Below, one piece after another: positions 1-8,820 of a stretch of DNA of 64,000 bases (positions within the stretch are counted from its first letter, which is position 1; the number at the start of each line of letters is the position of its first letter). This stretch comes from Dactylosporangium fulvum (GTDB lineage: Bacteria > Actinomycetota > Actinomycetes > Mycobacteriales > Micromonosporaceae), in NCBI RefSeq assembly GCF_025137375.1, contig NZ_CP073720.1, forward strand, positions 8,332,501 through 8,396,500, read 5' to 3'. Under the pieces are notes generated by a model. That model made no database searches, was not told the DNA's origin, and saw only the letters and a program-made list of their open reading frames with translations. Position numbers and translations under genes: made by a program.

Positions 1-944
1 CGTCCGACTTCATGACGCTGCCCGACGGCGGGTCGCGGTGCGTGTTCGAGACCAAGTCCGGCCCGGTCGTGCTCGACGCCGACGTCGTCGTCGACTGCAC
101 CGGCGACGGCGACCTGGCCGCGGCGGCCGGCGCGCCCTACGAGATCGGGCGCCCGGAGGACGGGCTGACCCAGCCGATGACGCTGATGTTCCGCGTCGGC
201 AACTTCCACCGCGAGGATTTCCTGGAGTACGTCCGGGAGCACCCCGACCAGTGGCGGGGCGTGCACGGGCTGTGGGACCTGATCCGGATCGCCCGCGACG
301 CCGGTGAGCTGGATCTGCCGCGCGAGGACATCCTGTTCTTCGCCACGCCGCACCCGGACGAGGTCTCGGTCAACTCCACGCGCTTCGGCGGCCTGGGGAT
401 CAGCGTCTGGGACCTGACGCGGGCCGAACTGGTCACCCATCACCAGATGGCGCAGATCGCCCGTTTCCTGCGCAACCGGGTGCCGGGCTTCGGCGACTCC
501 TACGTCATCCAGAGCGGCGTGCAGGTCGGCGTGCGGGAGACCCGCCGCGTCCTCGGCGACTACCAGCTGACCGGCGAGGACGTGCTGACCGCGCGGAACT
601 TCGACGACGTGATCGCGCGCGGCGCGTATCCGGTCGACATCCACAACCCCAACGGACGGGGCACGATACTGCGCCGGCTGCCGCAGGGCGCCTCCTACGA
701 CATCCCGCTGCGGAGCCTGCTCCCGCGCGACGTCGACGGCCTGCTGGTCGCCGGGCGGTGCATCTCCGGCGACCACGTGGCGCACAGCTCGTACCGCATC
801 ATGCCGATCTCGATGGCCACAGGTCAGGCGGCCGGTGTGTGCGCCGCGCTCGCCTCCCGCACCGGCAAGGCGCCCCGCGAGATCTCGGCGGAGCAGGTAC
901 AGCGGGTGCTGCGGGCCCAGGGGGCGAGCCTGCCCGGGCCGTAG
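1..944 (+). CDS. FAD-dependent oxidoreductase, C-terminal part (5' end outside window)
   Basis: The frame is open from base 3 with no start codon, so the gene begins upstream of the window; about 313 residues are visible. The protein matches the FAD-dependent oxidoreductase family Pfam PF12831. It has a VVVDCTGDGDLAAAAG segment near the start and a VGVRETRR block in the middle. Near the C-terminus lies a flavin-contacting region with LLVAGRCISG followed by MATGQAAG. The N-terminal Rossmann GxGxxG motif must lie in the missing part. Substrate unknown. The next gene starts 9 bases after the stop and may be co-transcribed. Confidence 0.8.
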   Translation, partial: SDFMTLPDGGSRCVFETKSGPVVLDADVVVDCTGDGDLAAAAGAPYEIGRPEDGLTQPMTLMFRVGNFHREDFLEYVREHPDQWRGVHGLWDLIRIARDAGELDLPREDILFFATPHPDEVSVNSTRFGGLGISVWDLTRAELVTHHQMAQIARFLRNRVPGFGDSYVIQSGVQVGVRETRRVLGDYQLTGEDVLTARNFDDVIARGAYPVDIHNPNGRGTILRRLPQGASYDIPLRSLLPRDVDGLLVAGRCISGDHVAHSSYRIMPISMATGQAAGVCAALASRTGKAPREISAEQVQRVLRAQGASLPGP

Positions 945-953
945 ACTCCGGAT

Positions 954-1568
954 GTGCTCGTACACCCTTGGGACGCCGCCGGGCCGGACGAGTGGCGGCA
1001 GTGGCTGGCCGACCAGGACTTCGGTCAGCTCGTCGCGCCCGGCCGCGCGCGTGACCTGCCCGTCGTCGTGCCGACGCACTTCCTCTTCGACGGCGCCTCG
1101 ACCGTCTGGCTGCACCTGGCCCGGCCCAATCCGGTGTGGCCCCTGCTGGAGGAGCACCCGCGGGCGCTGCTCACGGTGATCGGCGACTACGTCTACGTGC
1201 CCTCGGACTGGAACGCCGGGCCCGGCACCGACCCGCGACGCGGCGTGCCGACCTCGTACTACGCCTCGGTGCAGCTGTCCTGCGACGTCCGCGTCATCGA
1301 CGACCGCGACGAGAAGGCACAGCTGCTGGGCCGGCAGCTCGCGCACTTCCAGCCGGGGGTCGACCGCGACCCCGTGACCGCGGACGACCGGCTGCTGCCC
1401 GGCATCCGCGGCGTCGAGCTGACCGTGACGTCGGTCACGGCGAAATTCAAGTACGGCGGCAACAAGGCGGCCGACCACCGCGGGATCCTGGCCGGCCGAC
1501 TGGCCGACCGGTCCGGCCCGATGGACCTGGCGGCCCGCGCCCACCTCCTGCGCCGCATCGATATCTGA
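954..1568 (+). CDS. PaiB-like FMN-binding protein
   Basis: 204 residues from a GTG start 9 bases after the preceding stop. It matches the PaiB / FMN-binding split-barrel family (PF04299). Typical blocks are an N-terminal FGQLV strand, PTHFLFDG, a LARPNPVWPLL segment around residues 56-66, the DYVYVPSDW / VPTSYYASVQL core, and a C-terminal LPGIRGVEL followed by KFKYGGNK. Bacillus PaiB is described as a negative regulator, but many actinobacterial members are probably FMN or heme enzymes. The role here is not evident from context. Confidence 0.75.
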   Translation: MLVHPWDAAGPDEWRQWLADQDFGQLVAPGRARDLPVVVPTHFLFDGASTVWLHLARPNPVWPLLEEHPRALLTVIGDYVYVPSDWNAGPGTDPRRGVPTSYYASVQLSCDVRVIDDRDEKAQLLGRQLAHFQPGVDRDPVTADDRLLPGIRGVELTVTSVTAKFKYGGNKAADHRGILAGRLADRSGPMDLAARAHLLRRIDI

Positions 1569-1610
1569 AACGGGGCTGTGTGAATCGTCCCGATGCGTCA
1601 GGATCGATGG

Positions 1611-2630
1611 ATGGCGACCACCGTCACCGACCGCACCATCGCGACCCGGCCGGTCTCCACACACCGGCGTGAGCTGCTCGTGGCGCTCGCCACGCTGTGG
1701 CTGACCGGCGGCCTCTACCTCGACGGCTGGGCCCACTCCCACGTGCCGGAGCTGGAGACTTTCTTCACGCCGTGGCACGGGGTGCTCTACAGCGGTTATA
1801 CGGTGCTGACGCTGACCCTGGTCCCGCCGGCGCTCTGGCGCGGCCGGCCGATGGGCCCGGTGCGCGACTGGTTCCCGGCCGGCTACGGCCTCGGCGTCCT
1901 GGGCGCCGTGCTCTTCGCCGTCGGCGGCGCCGTCGACATGACGTGGCACACGCTGCTCGGCATCGAGGTCAACATCGAGGCGCTGCTCAGCCCGCCGCAC
2001 CTGCTGCTGCTCACCGCCGGCTCGCTGATGATCGCCACCCCGATCCGCGCGGCGGCCGCGAAGCGGTCCGGCCCGGGCCTGGCCGGTGACGTGCCGGTGC
2101 TCATCTGCATGATCAGCGCGACCGCGGTGGCCGCCTTCTTCCTCAACTACCTGTCGCCGTTCACCGACGCGCCGGCCGGCTCCAGCGGGTTCCGCGACGC
2201 CCAGGTGCTCGGCCTGGCGCAGTACCTCACCTACTCCGTCCTCATGGTCGGCGCGACGCTCTTCGTGTGGAGCCGCCTGGGCCGTGTCCCGGTGGGCCTG
2301 ATCACGCTGGTGGTGACGGCGGCGGCGGTGCCCAACGGCGTGCTCCGCGACTTCGAGCACCTCTCCGCCCAGCTGTACCCCCTGATCGGCGCCGTCCTGG
2401 CCGACGTCGCCGTCCAGTGGGTCGCGGCAAGGCGCGGACGGCTGGTGCCGCCGGCCGTCGGCGTGCTGATCCCGCTGCTGGTCTGGCCGACCCACCTGAT
2501 CGGTGTCCAGGTTTCGCTGGGCGTGACCTGGACGGAGGAGCTGTGGAGCGGCGTGGTCGTGCTGACGGCGCTGGCCGGCGCGGTCCTGGGCGGCCTGTTC
2601 CTGCCCCGCGCAGCGCCGGACGCCGAGTGA
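1611..2630 (+). CDS. Multi-pass membrane protein of unknown function
   Basis: 339 residues from ATG 1611, preferred over an in-frame ATG at 1593 because AGGA at 1600-1603 lies 7 bases upstream. It contains about eight hydrophobic segments, starting with LLVALATLWLTGGLYLDGWAH. Histidines sit beside or between membrane segments (GWAHSHVP, PWHGVLYSG, MTWHTLLG, SPPHLLLL), which could bind metal or heme; this is only a suggestion. I do not recognise a named family. It lies between unrelated genes, 21 bases before the phosphopantetheinyl transferase gene. Confidence 0.6.
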   Translation: MATTVTDRTIATRPVSTHRRELLVALATLWLTGGLYLDGWAHSHVPELETFFTPWHGVLYSGYTVLTLTLVPPALWRGRPMGPVRDWFPAGYGLGVLGAVLFAVGGAVDMTWHTLLGIEVNIEALLSPPHLLLLTAGSLMIATPIRAAAAKRSGPGLAGDVPVLICMISATAVAAFFLNYLSPFTDAPAGSSGFRDAQVLGLAQYLTYSVLMVGATLFVWSRLGRVPVGLITLVVTAAAVPNGVLRDFEHLSAQLYPLIGAVLADVAVQWVAARRGRLVPPAVGVLIPLLVWPTHLIGVQVSLGVTWTEELWSGVVVLTALAGAVLGGLFLPRAAPDAE

Positions 2631-2651
2631 ACCTCGGATACGGTCGGCGCT

Positions 2652-3299
2652 GTGCGTGATCTGCTCCCCGACTTCGTCGCCGTCGAGACGGCGTCCGAGG
2701 CCGACTACAACGGCGAGTTACTGCCGGCGGAGGCCGCAGGGCTGAGCGCCCGCGCGGTCGAGAGCCGCCGCCGCGAGTTCACCGCCGGCCGGGTCTGCGC
2801 GCGGCGCGCCCTGCGCCGCCTGGGCATCGACGGCCACTCATTGCCCGCTTCGGACAGCCGGGCGCCGATCTGGCCGCCGGGCACGACCGGCAGCATCACC
2901 CACACCGCCGGCTACTGCGCGGCGGCCGTTGCTCGCGACCCCGACGTCCGGGCGGTCGGTATCGACGCCGAACGCCGGACGATCCTGCCCGTCAACGTGC
3001 GCCGGGCCATCTGCCTGCCCGAGGAACTCGCCTGGTGCGCCGAGCGGCCCGGTGAGGACTGGTGGCCGGCCGTGCACTTCAGCGCCAAGGAGGTCGTGTA
3101 CAAGCTGTGGTCGCCGATCGTGGGCACCTGGCTCGACTTCCACGACGCCCACCTGACGATCGACGTGGCGGCCGGCACCTTCGAGGCGCGCATCCTGCCG
3201 TCCCGCCTGGTGAAGACGCCGGGCGCCCCGTCCCGCTTCGAGGGCCGCTTCCACGTGACCCCGGACCTCATCCGCAGCGCCGGCGTGGTGGTCCGATGA
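2652..3299 (+). CDS. 4'-phosphopantetheinyl transferase (EntD/Sfp type)
   Basis: 215 residues from GTG 2652. Transfers the phosphopantetheine arm of CoA to carrier-protein domains of fatty acid, polyketide or nonribosomal peptide synthases. The family motifs are visible: SITHT at 81-85 (CoA contact), GIDAE at 103-107 (Mg-binding Asp and Glu) and FSAKEVVYK at 143-151 (catalytic Glu and Lys). Length and the ALRRLG / WPPG region fit the EntD-like branch. No synthase gene lies nearby, so it probably serves clusters elsewhere in the genome. Confidence 0.9.
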   Translation: MRDLLPDFVAVETASEADYNGELLPAEAAGLSARAVESRRREFTAGRVCARRALRRLGIDGHSLPASDSRAPIWPPGTTGSITHTAGYCAAAVARDPDVRAVGIDAERRTILPVNVRRAICLPEELAWCAERPGEDWWPAVHFSAKEVVYKLWSPIVGTWLDFHDAHLTIDVAAGTFEARILPSRLVKTPGAPSRFEGRFHVTPDLIRSAGVVVR

Positions 3300-3630
3300 C
3301 GCTGGACCGGGCGCGCATCGCGTCGAGATCCGGTCCCACCACGCCGAGGGCCCGGGCCTGGACGAGCTGCTGGCACTCGGCGTGCTGCAGGAGATGACCC
3401 AGGCGGGGCAGCCGGGTGTCGCAGGACGTGGCGATCGTGGGATACGACGACATCGGGTTCGCCGCCGTGGCCGCCGTGCCGTTATCCTCCGTGCGTCAGC
3501 CCCGCGAGCAGCTCGGCCGCACCGCCGCTGCCCTGCTGCTCGAGGAGATCGAGGATGGCGGCCGCCACGGGCACCGGCACGTCGTCTTCCAGCCTGATCT
3601 GATCGTCCAGTCCGGAAAGGGCGGTGACCG
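3300..3630 (+). pseudogene. LacI/GalR-family regulator remnant, frameshifted
   Basis: Two reading frames together give the C-terminal ligand-binding domain of a LacI-type repressor. One frame reads DELLALGVLQEM from 3361. After a shift near 3410 the next frame reads DVAIVGYDDIGFAAVAAVPL and continues to a typical end, VVFQPDLIVQS, at about 3612. The helix-turn-helix and N-terminal subdomain are absent; the fragment abuts the phosphopantetheinyl transferase gene. It lies directly before lutA, so it may be what is left of the operon's regulator, but that is inference. Confidence 0.7.
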
Positions 3631-4356
3631 ATGCGCGTGGCGCTGTTCGTCACGTGCCTCGCCGACGCGATGTTCCCGCAGGTCGGCAAGGCCACCGTCG
3701 AGCTGCTCGAGCGGCTCGGGCACGAGGTGGTGTTCCCCGAGGCGCAGACGTGCTGCGGGCAGATGCACATCAACACGGGGTACCGTCGCGAGGCCGTCCG
3801 CCTCGTGGAGCACCACGTCCGCACCTTCGACCCGTTCGACGCGATCGTCGCACCCTCCGGCTCCTGCGTCGGCTCGGTCCGCCACCAGCACGCCGAGGTC
3901 GCCCGCCGGGCCGGGAAAGCGCAGCTCACCTCGCGTGCCGAGGACGTGGCCGCGCGCACCTACGAGCTGTCCGAGTTCCTGGTCGACGTCCTCGGGGTCA
4001 CCGACGTCGGCGCGCGCTACCCGCACCGGGTCACCTACCACCCGACCTGCCATTCGCTGCGCATGCTGCGCGTCGGTGACCGGCCGCTGCGACTGCTGCG
4101 CGAGGTCCGCGGCATCGACCTGGTCGAGCTGCCCGAGGCCGAGCAGTGCTGCGGCTTCGGCGGCACGTTCGCGCTGAAGAACGCCGACACGTCCGCGGCG
4201 ATGCTCGCCGACAAGCTGCGCAACGTGCTGTCCACCTCGGCCGAGTTCGTGTCGGCGGGTGACTCGTCCTGCCTCATGCACATCGGTGGCGGGCTCTCCC
4301 GGCTGTCGGTGGAGACACGTCCCGTACATCTCGCGGAGATCCTGGCGGCGACATGA
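3631..4356 (+). CDS. lutA: L-lactate utilization protein A (LutA/YkgE), cysteine-rich Fe-S protein
   Basis: 241 residues. Subunit of the LutABC complex that oxidises L-lactate to pyruvate without NAD. Two CCG domains are present: CCGQM at 41-45 and CCGFGG at about 173, each with partner cysteines upstream (SGSC and HPTC). These are the heterodisulfide-reductase-like ligands for Fe-S clusters. Preceded by a GGAAAGGG ribosome site. The stop overlaps the lutB start (ATGA at 4353-4356), indicating translational coupling. Confidence 0.92.
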   Translation: MRVALFVTCLADAMFPQVGKATVELLERLGHEVVFPEAQTCCGQMHINTGYRREAVRLVEHHVRTFDPFDAIVAPSGSCVGSVRHQHAEVARRAGKAQLTSRAEDVAARTYELSEFLVDVLGVTDVGARYPHRVTYHPTCHSLRMLRVGDRPLRLLREVRGIDLVELPEAEQCCGFGGTFALKNADTSAAMLADKLRNVLSTSAEFVSAGDSSCLMHIGGGLSRLSVETRPVHLAEILAAT

Positions 4357-5828
4357 CGACCTTCCTCGGTATGCCCACGGTCGCCCCACGCGGCGTCGGA
4401 CACCTGCGCGGCGACGAGCCGTTCCCGGTCGCGGCCCGCAAGGCACTGGCCGACGACCAGCTGCGGCGCAATCTCGGCCACGCCACCCGCACGATCCGCG
4501 GCAAGCGCGCCGCGGTCGTGGGTGAGGTGCCCGACTGGGAGGAGCTGCGTCGCGCCGGCGAGGCGATCAAGGCACACACGATGGCCACCCTGGACACCCA
4601 GCTGGAGCGGCTGGAGCGGGAGGTCACGGCCCGCGGCGGCACGGTCCATTGGGCCCGCGACGCCAACGAGGCCAACCGGATCGTGCTCGACCTGGTCCGG
4701 GCCACCGGCGCCGACGAGGTCGTCAAGGTCAAGTCGATGGCGACCCAGGAGATCGGGCTCAACGAGGCCCTCGAAGCCGGCGGCGTCGCGGCCTGGGAGA
4801 CCGACCTCGCGGAGCTGATCGTCCAGCTCGGCCACGACAAGCCCTCGCACATCCTGGTGCCGGCCATCCACCGCAACCGCGCGGAGATCCGCGAGATCTT
4901 CCTGCGCGAGATGCCGGGGGTCGACCCGGACCTGACGGACGAGCCGCGCCAGCTTGCCATGGCCGCCCGCGCCCACCTGCGGCGGAAGTTCCTGACGGCG
5001 CGGGTGGCCGTGTCGGGCGCCAACTTCGCCGTCGCCGAGACCGGGACGCTCGCCGTCGTCGAGTCCGAGGGCAACGGCCGGATGTGCCTGACCCTGCCGC
5101 AGACGCTCATCACGGTGATGGGCATCGAGAAGGTCGTCCCGACGTGGACCGACCTCGAGGTGTTCCTCCAGCTGCTCCCCCGCTCGTCGACGGGCGAGCG
5201 GATGAACCCGTACACGTCGCTGTGGACCGGCGTCACGCCCGGCGACGGCCCGCAGGACTTCCACCTCGTCCTGCTTGACAACGGCCGGACCGCGGTCCTC
5301 GCCGACGAGACCGGCCGCTCCGCGCTGCACTGCATCCGGTGCAGCGCCTGCCTCAACGTCTGCCCGGTGTACGAGCGCACCGGCGGCCACGCCTACGGCT
5401 CCGTCTACCCCGGCCCGATCGGCGCGGTGCTGAGCCCCCAGCTGACCGGCGTCGAGGACAACGCGTCGCTGCCCTACGCCTCCAGCCTCTGCGGCGCCTG
5501 CTTCGACGCCTGCCCGGTGCGGATCGACATCCCGAGCCTGCTCGTCCACCTGCGGGCCGAGCACGTCGAGGAGCGTGCCAAGCGGGCGGTACCGTCACCC
5601 GAGGCCATCGGCATGGCCGCCATGTCCTGGGTGATGGCCCGGCCGGGCCGGTTCCGCGGCGGCGAGCGGCTGATGCGGCTGGGGCGGGTCCTGGGCCGCC
5701 GCCGCGACCGGATCTCGGCGCTGCCGCCGCCGCTGTCGGCGTGGACCGCGAGCCGCGACCTGCCCCGCCCACCGGCCCAGACGTTCCGCGAGTGGTGGAA
5801 GTCCCGCGCCGCCAGGAGCGCGTCGTGA
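4353..5828 (+). CDS. lutB: L-lactate utilization protein B (LutB/YkgF), ferredoxin-like subunit
   Basis: 491 residues, normal for LutB. The N-terminal two thirds is the LUD domain (AEASMATQEIGLNEAL-type block seen here as KSMATQEIGLNEALE). The C-terminal part has two 4Fe-4S motifs, CIRCSACLNVCPVY from about residue 327 and CGACFDACPV from about 380. These pass electrons between LutC/LutA and the chain. It overlaps lutA by 4 bases and lutC by 4 bases (GTGA), so the three proteins are expected in equal amounts. Confidence 0.93.
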   Translation: MTTFLGMPTVAPRGVGHLRGDEPFPVAARKALADDQLRRNLGHATRTIRGKRAAVVGEVPDWEELRRAGEAIKAHTMATLDTQLERLEREVTARGGTVHWARDANEANRIVLDLVRATGADEVVKVKSMATQEIGLNEALEAGGVAAWETDLAELIVQLGHDKPSHILVPAIHRNRAEIREIFLREMPGVDPDLTDEPRQLAMAARAHLRRKFLTARVAVSGANFAVAETGTLAVVESEGNGRMCLTLPQTLITVMGIEKVVPTWTDLEVFLQLLPRSSTGERMNPYTSLWTGVTPGDGPQDFHLVLLDNGRTAVLADETGRSALHCIRCSACLNVCPVYERTGGHAYGSVYPGPIGAVLSPQLTGVEDNASLPYASSLCGACFDACPVRIDIPSLLVHLRAEHVEERAKRAVPSPEAIGMAAMSWVMARPGRFRGGERLMRLGRVLGRRRDRISALPPPLSAWTASRDLPRPPAQTFREWWKSRAARSAS

Positions 5829-6454
5829 CCGCGCGGGACGACGTGCTGGCCCGCATCCGCACGGCGCTCGGGCCCGCCCCGGTCGTTCCGGAGACCCCGC
5901 GGGACTACCGCCGTGCCGGCTCGCTGCCCCCTGGCGACCCGGCACTCCTCGAGCAGCTGGTCGACCGGCTGGAGGACTACAAGGCGACGGTGATCCGCAC
6001 CTCCCCCGCCGCTCTGCCGGCCGACCTCCGCTCGACGCTGGCCGGGGCGCTGCCGGCCGGCGGGCGGCTGATCGTGCCTCCGGGCCTGCCGCCCGAGTGG
6101 GGTGTCGAGGGCGCGGTGGTCGACGACGGCACGCTCGACGCGGCGGCCCTCGACGGGATCGCGGGTGTCCTGACCGCGTGCGCGGCGGCGGTGGCGGAGA
6201 CCGGGACGATCGCCCTCGACGGCGGCCCGGACCAGGGCCGCCGGGCGATCACGCTGGTCCCCGACCGGCACTTCTGCGTGGTCCGGGCGGACCAGGTCGT
6301 CCAGACCGTGCCGGACCTCCTGGCCCGCCTGACCCCGACCAACCCGCTGACCCTGATCAGCGGCCCGTCGGCGACGAGCGACATCGAGCTCAACCGCGTC
6401 GAGGGCGTCCACGGCCCGCGCACCCTGGTCGTCCTGCTGGTCCACCCCGAGTAG
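5825..6454 (+). CDS. lutC: L-lactate utilization protein C (LutC/YkgG), LUD domain
   Basis: 209 residues from GTG 5825, which overlaps the lutB stop; a longer open frame upstream is only a shadow of lutB. LUD-domain protein with the family's C-terminal TLISGPSATSDIELNRVEGVHGPR region (split here: SGPSATSDIEL then GVHGPRTLVVLLV). Together with LutA and LutB it forms the lactate oxidase complex. No lactate permease or GntR/LacI regulator is intact beside the operon; only the LacI remnant upstream remains. Confidence 0.92.
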   Translation: MTARDDVLARIRTALGPAPVVPETPRDYRRAGSLPPGDPALLEQLVDRLEDYKATVIRTSPAALPADLRSTLAGALPAGGRLIVPPGLPPEWGVEGAVVDDGTLDAAALDGIAGVLTACAAAVAETGTIALDGGPDQGRRAITLVPDRHFCVVRADQVVQTVPDLLARLTPTNPLTLISGPSATSDIELNRVEGVHGPRTLVVLLVHPE

Positions 6455-6680
6455 CACCGGCCCGGCACCCCGGCCCAGCGCAGCGCTCGCTGCGGTTGCC
6501 GCGAGTGCCGGGACGGAGCGACCGGACAAATCGATCGCTCGCGGGCGATGCCGTGGCCTATCCTGGTCGCCGACCTCGCGGCTGCTGAACCGTCAGGCAC
6601 ATCACCAAACGCATCGCGTGGCACCCACCGTGCCGCGTGCCGGTGCCGCGTTCCCTCAGACAGCCACGAAAGGTCCCTGC

Positions 6681-8192
6681 ATGCCCTTGTCCAAGACCAC
6701 CAGACGACCCGACCCCCGCCTCACCCGGCTCGACGACGCCTGGGCCGCGCTGCCCAACCCGCTCGGCGTGCCGGTGGAGATCTGCGCCGGCGCCGACGTG
6801 CCGATCGAGTCCGCCGCGATCGACGAGCTGCTCACCGTGCTCGACACCGCCCGCACCCTGGAGGCGCTCGCCGCCGCCACGCCCGGGCTCGACCGGGAGC
6901 CGCGCATCGACCGGGTGGTGTGCACGCCCGACTTCCACAAGGGCGCCGGCATCCCGATCGGCACCGTGCTGCAGACGAGCGGCGCGCTGATCCCGCAGGC
7001 GGTCGGCAACGACGTCAACTGCGGGATGCGGGTGGAGGTCACCTCGCTCACCGTCGACCGGGTCCGCCCGCACCTCGACGCGCTCGAACGGAAGCTCCGC
7101 CACCTGTTCTTCGAGGGCGGCCGGCGCATCGGGCTCACCGCCGCCCACCGGGAAGGCCTGCTGCGCCACGGCCTGCCCGGCCTGCTCGCCGAGCCGGTGC
7201 CGGCCGAGCCCGAAGGGGCCTGGTCCCAGCTCGGCGACGAGGACGTCGCCGCCATGCACGCCGCCGGGTGGCCGGCCCGGTCCGCGGAGGGGTTCCGCGA
7301 CTGGATCACGAGCGGCGGCGGTACGAGCTACGACAGCATCATCGGCAGCGTCGGCGGCGGGAACCACTTCGCCGAGCTGCAGTATGTCTCGGCGGTCCAC
7401 GACGGGCCGGCCGCCTACGCCTGGGGCCTCGCGCCGGGCCGGGTGGTCCTGATGGTGCACAGCGGCTCGCTGTCGCTGGGTCACCAGGCCAACGCGACCG
7501 GGCAGGACCAGGCGCGGGCGGCGTGGCCGCGTTCGGTACCGCTGCCGGCGAACCGGATCCTGCCGATGCTCCTCGACGAGGCGACCACGGCGCGGCGGGA
7601 GCGCTACCTGACCGCGTTCGCCAACGCGGCGAACTTCGCCATCGGCAACCGGTTCTTCCTCGCGCTGATGCTGCGGGCCGGGCTCGCGAGCGTGGCGGGC
7701 GAGCTGGAGTCGCGGCTGGTCTACGAGGCGCCGCACAACCTGCTGTGGCCCGGCCCGGACGGCACCGTGGTGCATCGCAAGGGTGCGACGCCCGCGGACG
7801 GTCCGAGCCCGGCCGCGCCGTGGGGCGAGCCGGTCATCGTGCCCGGCTCGATGGGCGCGCCGAGCCACCTGCTGCGCGGCCTCGGCAACACCCGGGCCCT
7901 CGGCAGCGCCTGTCACGGTGCCGGGCGCAGCATCCCGCGGGGTGCGGCGTCGCGCGGCGGCGACGCGGAGCTCGACGCGTTCCTGCGCGAGTTCCGGGTG
8001 GTCACGCCGCTCGACCACCGGGATCCGGCGGTCGCCGCGCGCCGGGACGTCGTCGACGCCTGGCGGCGCGACCTCAAGCAGGAGGCGCCGTGGGCGTACA
8101 AGGACGTCGGCCCGGTGGTCGAGAGCCTGCACCGCGCGGAGGTCGCCCTGCCGGTCGCCGAGCTTCGCCCGATCCTCACGGTGAAGGGCTGA
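6681..8192 (+). CDS. rtcB: RtcB-family RNA ligase
   Basis: 503 residues. RtcB joins RNA 2',3'-cyclic phosphate or 3'-phosphate ends to 5'-OH ends using GTP and Mn. Visible motifs: PDFHKGAGIPIG, VGNDVNCGMR with metal ligand Cys114, GGGNHF near 225-230, VHSGS, and ACHGAGR with the guanylylated His at about 412. The variants HSGSLSLG and ACHGAGR differ from the commonest RtcB wording, suggesting a subfamily. ATG 6681 is chosen because conservation begins just after it. No archease or RtcA/RtcR gene is nearby. It converges on, and overlaps by 17 bases, the radical SAM gene of the Ycf46 operon. Confidence 0.9.
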   Translation: MPLSKTTRRPDPRLTRLDDAWAALPNPLGVPVEICAGADVPIESAAIDELLTVLDTARTLEALAAATPGLDREPRIDRVVCTPDFHKGAGIPIGTVLQTSGALIPQAVGNDVNCGMRVEVTSLTVDRVRPHLDALERKLRHLFFEGGRRIGLTAAHREGLLRHGLPGLLAEPVPAEPEGAWSQLGDEDVAAMHAAGWPARSAEGFRDWITSGGGTSYDSIIGSVGGGNHFAELQYVSAVHDGPAAYAWGLAPGRVVLMVHSGSLSLGHQANATGQDQARAAWPRSVPLPANRILPMLLDEATTARRERYLTAFANAANFAIGNRFFLALMLRAGLASVAGELESRLVYEAPHNLLWPGPDGTVVHRKGATPADGPSPAAPWGEPVIVPGSMGAPSHLLRGLGNTRALGSACHGAGRSIPRGAASRGGDAELDAFLREFRVVTPLDHRDPAVAARRDVVDAWRRDLKQEAPWAYKDVGPVVESLHRAEVALPVAELRPILTVKG

Positions 8193-8820
8193 CCGTGCGC
8201 CGGCCGAGGTCGTGGAGCAGCGCGTCCAGCGTGTCGTCGTCGGCCCAGCCGTTCACCGACACGAGGCCGTCGGCCGCCACGGTGATCTCCAGGCGGTCCG
8301 GGGTCGACCGCGCCGCGGCCAGCAGGTCCGGAAAGCGGTCGTTGAGCAGCACGAACTCCTGGTTGGTGGAGCCGGCCCACGGGCGGGCGCGGTCCACGAG
8401 CCCGGCCACGTACGGGCCGGCGATCAGCAGGTCGGTGGCCGCCAGCAGCGCTGCCACACCGGTCCGTCCGCCGCGGACGGCCGCGTCGAGCTGCGCCGTG
8501 GTGTAGCCCGAGAAGGTCATGACGGAGCGGCCGGCGTCCCGGACGCCGGCCGCCACCGCGGCGAGCGGGGCAGCGTGGTCGAACGGTTCCCCGCCGAGCA
8601 GCGTCAGGCCGCCGGTCTCCTCGGCCAGGATGCGCTCCAGCAGGGCCGTGGCCGTCCACTCCGCGCCGCCGCGAAACGTCCACAGGTGCGGGTTGAAGCA
8701 GCCCGCGCAGCGGATCGTGCAGCCCTGCACCCACACTGCTGTCCGCTCACCCGGCCCCTCAGCGCGGGTCCGTGCGAGATACCTCCCGATCCGGACGCGG
8801 TCCTCAGACGTCGAGGACAC
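8176..8820 (-). CDS. Radical SAM 4Fe-4S protein, NrdG/activase-like
   Basis: 214 residues from GTG 8820; the open frame continues further upstream but that part is antisense shadow of the preceding gene. The N-terminus RIGRYLARTRAEGPG and VQGCTIRCAGCFNPHLW carry the canonical C-x3-C-x2-C radical SAM cluster motif, and LTLLGGEPF is the GGE motif. This resembles anaerobic ribonucleotide reductase activases and the short single-cluster radical SAM proteins, but no NrdD partner is present. Last gene of the minus-strand Ycf46-DUF1257-DUF2997-HHH operon, overlapping its predecessor by 17 bases. Target unknown. Confidence 0.8.
   Translation of the reverse strand: MSSTSEDRVRIGRYLARTRAEGPGERTAVWVQGCTIRCAGCFNPHLWTFRGGAEWTATALLERILAEETGGLTLLGGEPFDHAAPLAAVAAGVRDAGRSVMTFSGYTTAQLDAAVRGGRTGVAALLAATDLLIAGPYVAGLVDRARPWAGSTNQEFVLLNDRFPDLLAAARSTPDRLEITVAADGLVSVNGWADDDTLDALLHDLGRRTVSPSP

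Noticed and set aside
4035..5564. A 509-codon open frame on the minus strand opposite lutA/lutB
   Set aside because: Antisense shadow: composition is Arg/Ala/Asp/Val-biased without domains, while the plus strand encodes clear Lut proteins.
6558..8132. A 524-codon minus-strand open frame opposite rtcB
   Set aside because: Antisense shadow of a clear RtcB coding sequence; no recognisable motif.
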